23,204 bases of DNA from SIG603 sp964370635 (GTDB lineage Bacteria; Bacillota; Clostridia; Oscillospirales; Acutalibacteraceae): the NCBI GenBank assembly GCA_964370635.1, contig CAYJJU010000026.1:1-23204 (forward strand), in the 5' to 3' direction. Positions 21,284 to 23,204 of the stretch are shown here, piece after piece (position 1 is the first letter of the stretch; the number at the start of each line of letters is the position of its first letter). Below the pieces are notes generated by a model, which did not search any database, was not told where the DNA came from, and saw only the letters and a list, made by a program, of their open reading frames with translations. The position numbers and the translations under genes are program-made.

Positions 21284-23032
21284 ATGAAAAAAAGACTAAT
21301 CGCACTACTTTTATCCACAACACTAGTATTTTCGCTTGCCTCCTGTGGAACAAGTGAAATCCAACCAAGTTCTTCTACACCTGACACCCAGGGTTCAGGT
21401 GTCGTTTCGGAAGAACCGTCAGAGTCAGAAAGTGAAATTGAGGAAGAAGACACAGCACAAGGATATAAAGCAGACACCCTAGTAGAACTTTCATATGGAA
21501 GTCTTGAAGGCTTGATAGTAGATGACGCACTAGTGTATACAAATGTACCTTATGCTAAAGCACCCATAGGCGAATTAAGATGGAAAGCACCGCAAGACCT
21601 AGAGTCTTGGGAAGGCGTGCTTGACGCAACTCAAGCATCAATTCTTGCTACACAATTAGCCGACGGTGAAATCGTTGGTGACGAAGACTGCCTATATCTT
21701 GATATCTATAGACCAAATACAGACGACACTGATTTACCTGTTTTGTACTACATTCATGGAGGCAATAACCAAACAGGAACAAGCGCAGAATTAGATGCGA
21801 GCATACTCGCAGTTGAAACCAATTCAGTAGTGGTATCAGTAAATTACCGCTTAGGTGCTTTAGGATTTGTTAACTTCCCAGCACTTAAAACAGGCGACGC
21901 TATGGAAGACTCGGGCAATTTCACTCTACTTGACCTTGAGAAATCTTTAGACTGGATAGCGCAAAACATTTCTAGTTTTGGCGGAGATAAAGACAATATT
22001 ACTATTTCAGGCACATCTGCAGGCGGACGCGATGTCATGGCAATGCTAATCAGCCCAATATTTGACGGTAAATTTCACAAAGCAATTTCTCTAAGTGGCG
22101 GCATGACACTAGCTGACTATGATGAGAGTGCTACAATTAATGCCCAGGCCTTTGCACCCTTAGTAGTAGAAGACGGCGTTAAAGAAAATGAAGAAGAAGC
22201 CGCACAATGGCTTTTGAGCGACGACGAGGAAGTTAAAGATTATTTATATTCACTTACAGACGATAGAATTGCAAGTCTTATGGGAAATGCTAGCATACGT
22301 ATGGAAGTCTTTCCTCATCTGTTTACAGACGGCACCGTATTGCCTACAGAGGGATTTGAAACAGAAAACTATAATGACGTGCCACTTATTATGCTTACAA
22401 GTTCCGGTGAATTCACGTTATTTATGAACTTTGACCCATATTTCGCCGAGGATAACAGGAGTGCAGAGCTTGAATTTGCACAAAATTACGGAAATCAACT
22501 TTACGAATTGTTCAATGCAGAAGAATCCGCGCAAACATTAGCAGGAAATTACACTTCTCCAATTTATCTATGCGATTTTGAATATGGCGAAAATGAGCCA
22601 GTTGTTTTAGAGGCATTTGGACAAAAATTTGGGGCGTATCACTGCGTTTATATTCCTTTTTTAACAGGGAAGAACATGGGTTTTGCCGCAGTATTCCCTG
22701 CTGAAGACTTTGACACCGAAGAAAGACTTGAAATTCAAGACGCTTTTATGTCCTACATAGGCAACTTCCTGTGGAGCGCAGACCCGAACGGTGATGAACT
22801 TACAACATGGGAAGAGTGGAGTAGCGACACGAGCAAAAACAATCAAATGATTTTTGGTCTTGACGAAAACGGTGTTATAATAGAAATGGCCAATGAGCGT
22901 ATAGTCTACGACGATGTTCTTGCGCAAATGGATGCGGATACAACAATAAGCCAAGAAAGCAAAGACTATCTTATTGACAATGTTTTAAACGGCAGATGGT
23001 TTAGTGCAGGTTTAGACGCATACTTTAACTAA
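21284..23032 (+). CDS. Carboxylesterase type B lipoprotein
   Basis: This 582-residue alpha/beta hydrolase carries a lipoprotein signal peptide MKKRLIALLLSTTLVFSLAS-C with lipidated C21, then an acidic Ser/Glu-rich linker (residues about 22-60) that spaces it from the membrane. The oxyanion HGG is at about H158. The nucleophile S245 sits in GTSAGG (GESAGG in most relatives). The likely acid is E376 (SGEFTLF), and H453 (GAYHCVYIPF) completes the triad. It should hydrolyse carboxylic esters outside the membrane. The substrate is unknown, and acyl groups on glycans are one possibility. The ATG at 21284 has GGAGG 8 nt upstream. The in-frame TTG at 21269 does not. It is divergent from the AraC regulator. 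Confidence 0.93.
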   Translation: MKKRLIALLLSTTLVFSLASCGTSEIQPSSSTPDTQGSGVVSEEPSESESEIEEEDTAQGYKADTLVELSYGSLEGLIVDDALVYTNVPYAKAPIGELRWKAPQDLESWEGVLDATQASILATQLADGEIVGDEDCLYLDIYRPNTDDTDLPVLYYIHGGNNQTGTSAELDASILAVETNSVVVSVNYRLGALGFVNFPALKTGDAMEDSGNFTLLDLEKSLDWIAQNISSFGGDKDNITISGTSAGGRDVMAMLISPIFDGKFHKAISLSGGMTLADYDESATINAQAFAPLVVEDGVKENEEEAAQWLLSDDEEVKDYLYSLTDDRIASLMGNASIRMEVFPHLFTDGTVLPTEGFETENYNDVPLIMLTSSGEFTLFMNFDPYFAEDNRSAELEFAQNYGNQLYELFNAEESAQTLAGNYTSPIYLCDFEYGENEPVVLEAFGQKFGAYHCVYIPFLTGKNMGFAAVFPAEDFDTEERLEIQDAFMSYIGNFLWSADPNGDELTTWEEWSSDTSKNNQMIFGLDENGVIIEMANERIVYDDVLAQMDADTTISQESKDYLIDNVLNGRWFSAGLDAYFN

Positions 23033-23049
23033 GATATTCCTAAATTAAA

Positions 23050-23068
23050 ACAGCTCAAAAAGGGCTGT
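23050..23068 (+). terminator. Terminator-like hairpin after the esterase gene
   Basis: ACAGCTC (23050-23056) pairs with GGGCTGT (23062-23068) through one wobble pair, with a 5-nt A loop. It starts 18 bases after the stop. No T-run follows, so termination strength is doubtful. The 3' arm is also the inner end of repeat copy B. Confidence 0.4.
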
Positions 23069-23152
23069 GACGAAATTGTAGAAAATTTACAGGGGCGAAC
23101 ACGCAGGTTCGCCCCTATATTTGTCTGTCAATTTGACTAAAATTATTTTATT
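23062..23152. repeat. MITE-like hairpin repeat, copy B (inverted relative to copy A)
   Basis: It begins GGGCTGTGACGAAATTGT, matching the reverse complement of the inner end of copy A. It contains the 25-bp hairpin segment identical to copy A (23093-23117 versus 19884-19908). It ends with a 28-bp segment (23125-23152) that is the reverse complement of 19798-19824 with one extra base. The larger internal inverted repeat of copy A is missing here. Confidence 0.72.
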
Positions 23153-23204
23153 AGGGTCTGTGAATAAAAGTCTGTAAATTCAGATTTTCTATGATAAGTT
23201 TTGG
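23153..23204 (+). repeat. Start of a further repeat or mobile-element end, cut by the window
   Basis: GGGTCTGTGAATAAA (23154-23168) matches the outer end of copy A (GGGGCTGTGAATAAA, 19785-19799) in 14 of 15 positions and in the same orientation. It abuts copy B directly. The sequence beyond diverges from copy A and runs off the window. It may be the end of an insertion sequence or of another repeat copy. No transposase is visible. Confidence 0.45.

Overview
The window looks like chromosomal DNA of a low-GC, Gram-positive gut-type anaerobe, most likely a Clostridia member. This rests on A+T-rich intergenic regions, strong Shine-Dalgarno sequences, near-consensus sigma-A promoters, choline-binding-type repeats, a sortase-type C-terminal sorting signal, a lipobox esterase and a LacI/FGGY sugar operon. 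No rRNA, tRNA, CRISPR array, phage gene or transposase is visible. The species cannot be named from the sequence alone.

Layout. (1) 1-1750: the 3' part of a Gfo/Idh/MocA oxidoreductase, cut by the window edge exactly at its EKP motif, followed by a TIM-barrel sugar isomerase/epimerase and a terminator. (2) 1828-2450: a small YgiT-type zinc-finger protein coupled to a DsrE-family protein, ending in a bidirectional terminator. (3) 2468-4117 (-): a membrane diguanylate cyclase with palindromes around its promoter. (4) 4333-7989: two divergently transcribed surface proteins, one secreted with choline-binding-type repeats and one sortase-anchored with GLUG repeats, each with a clear promoter. (5) 8029-12114 (-): asnS, then an OmpR-type response regulator overlapping its histidine kinase. 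(6) 12283-19777 (+): a seven-gene sugar operon. (7) 19785-23204: an AraC-type regulator divergent from a carboxylesterase lipoprotein, bracketed by two oppositely oriented copies of a small hairpin-rich repeat.

The operon in (6) is the most interesting part. The order is GatY/KbaY-type class II aldolase, LacI regulator, FGGY kinase, GatD-like zinc dehydrogenase, aldo/keto reductase, FucU mutarotase and cytoplasmic GH29 alpha-L-fucosidase. The last two genes point to L-fucose as the sugar. No FucI isomerase or AraD/FucA-type aldolase is present in the window. The gene set instead suggests an oxidoreductive route: fucose reduced to fucitol, oxidised to a ketose, phosphorylated and cleaved. This is inference and needs biochemistry.

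Regulation of the operon is unusually readable. A TTGACA-N17-TATATT promoter is followed, over the transcription start, by a perfect 20-bp palindrome of LacI/cre type. The 14-bp core of that palindrome recurs exactly about 2.9 kb downstream inside the kinase gene. The first gene has no visible Shine-Dalgarno sequence and lies behind a leader of about 95 nt. The two-component system is transcribed divergently from the same 300-bp intergenic region.
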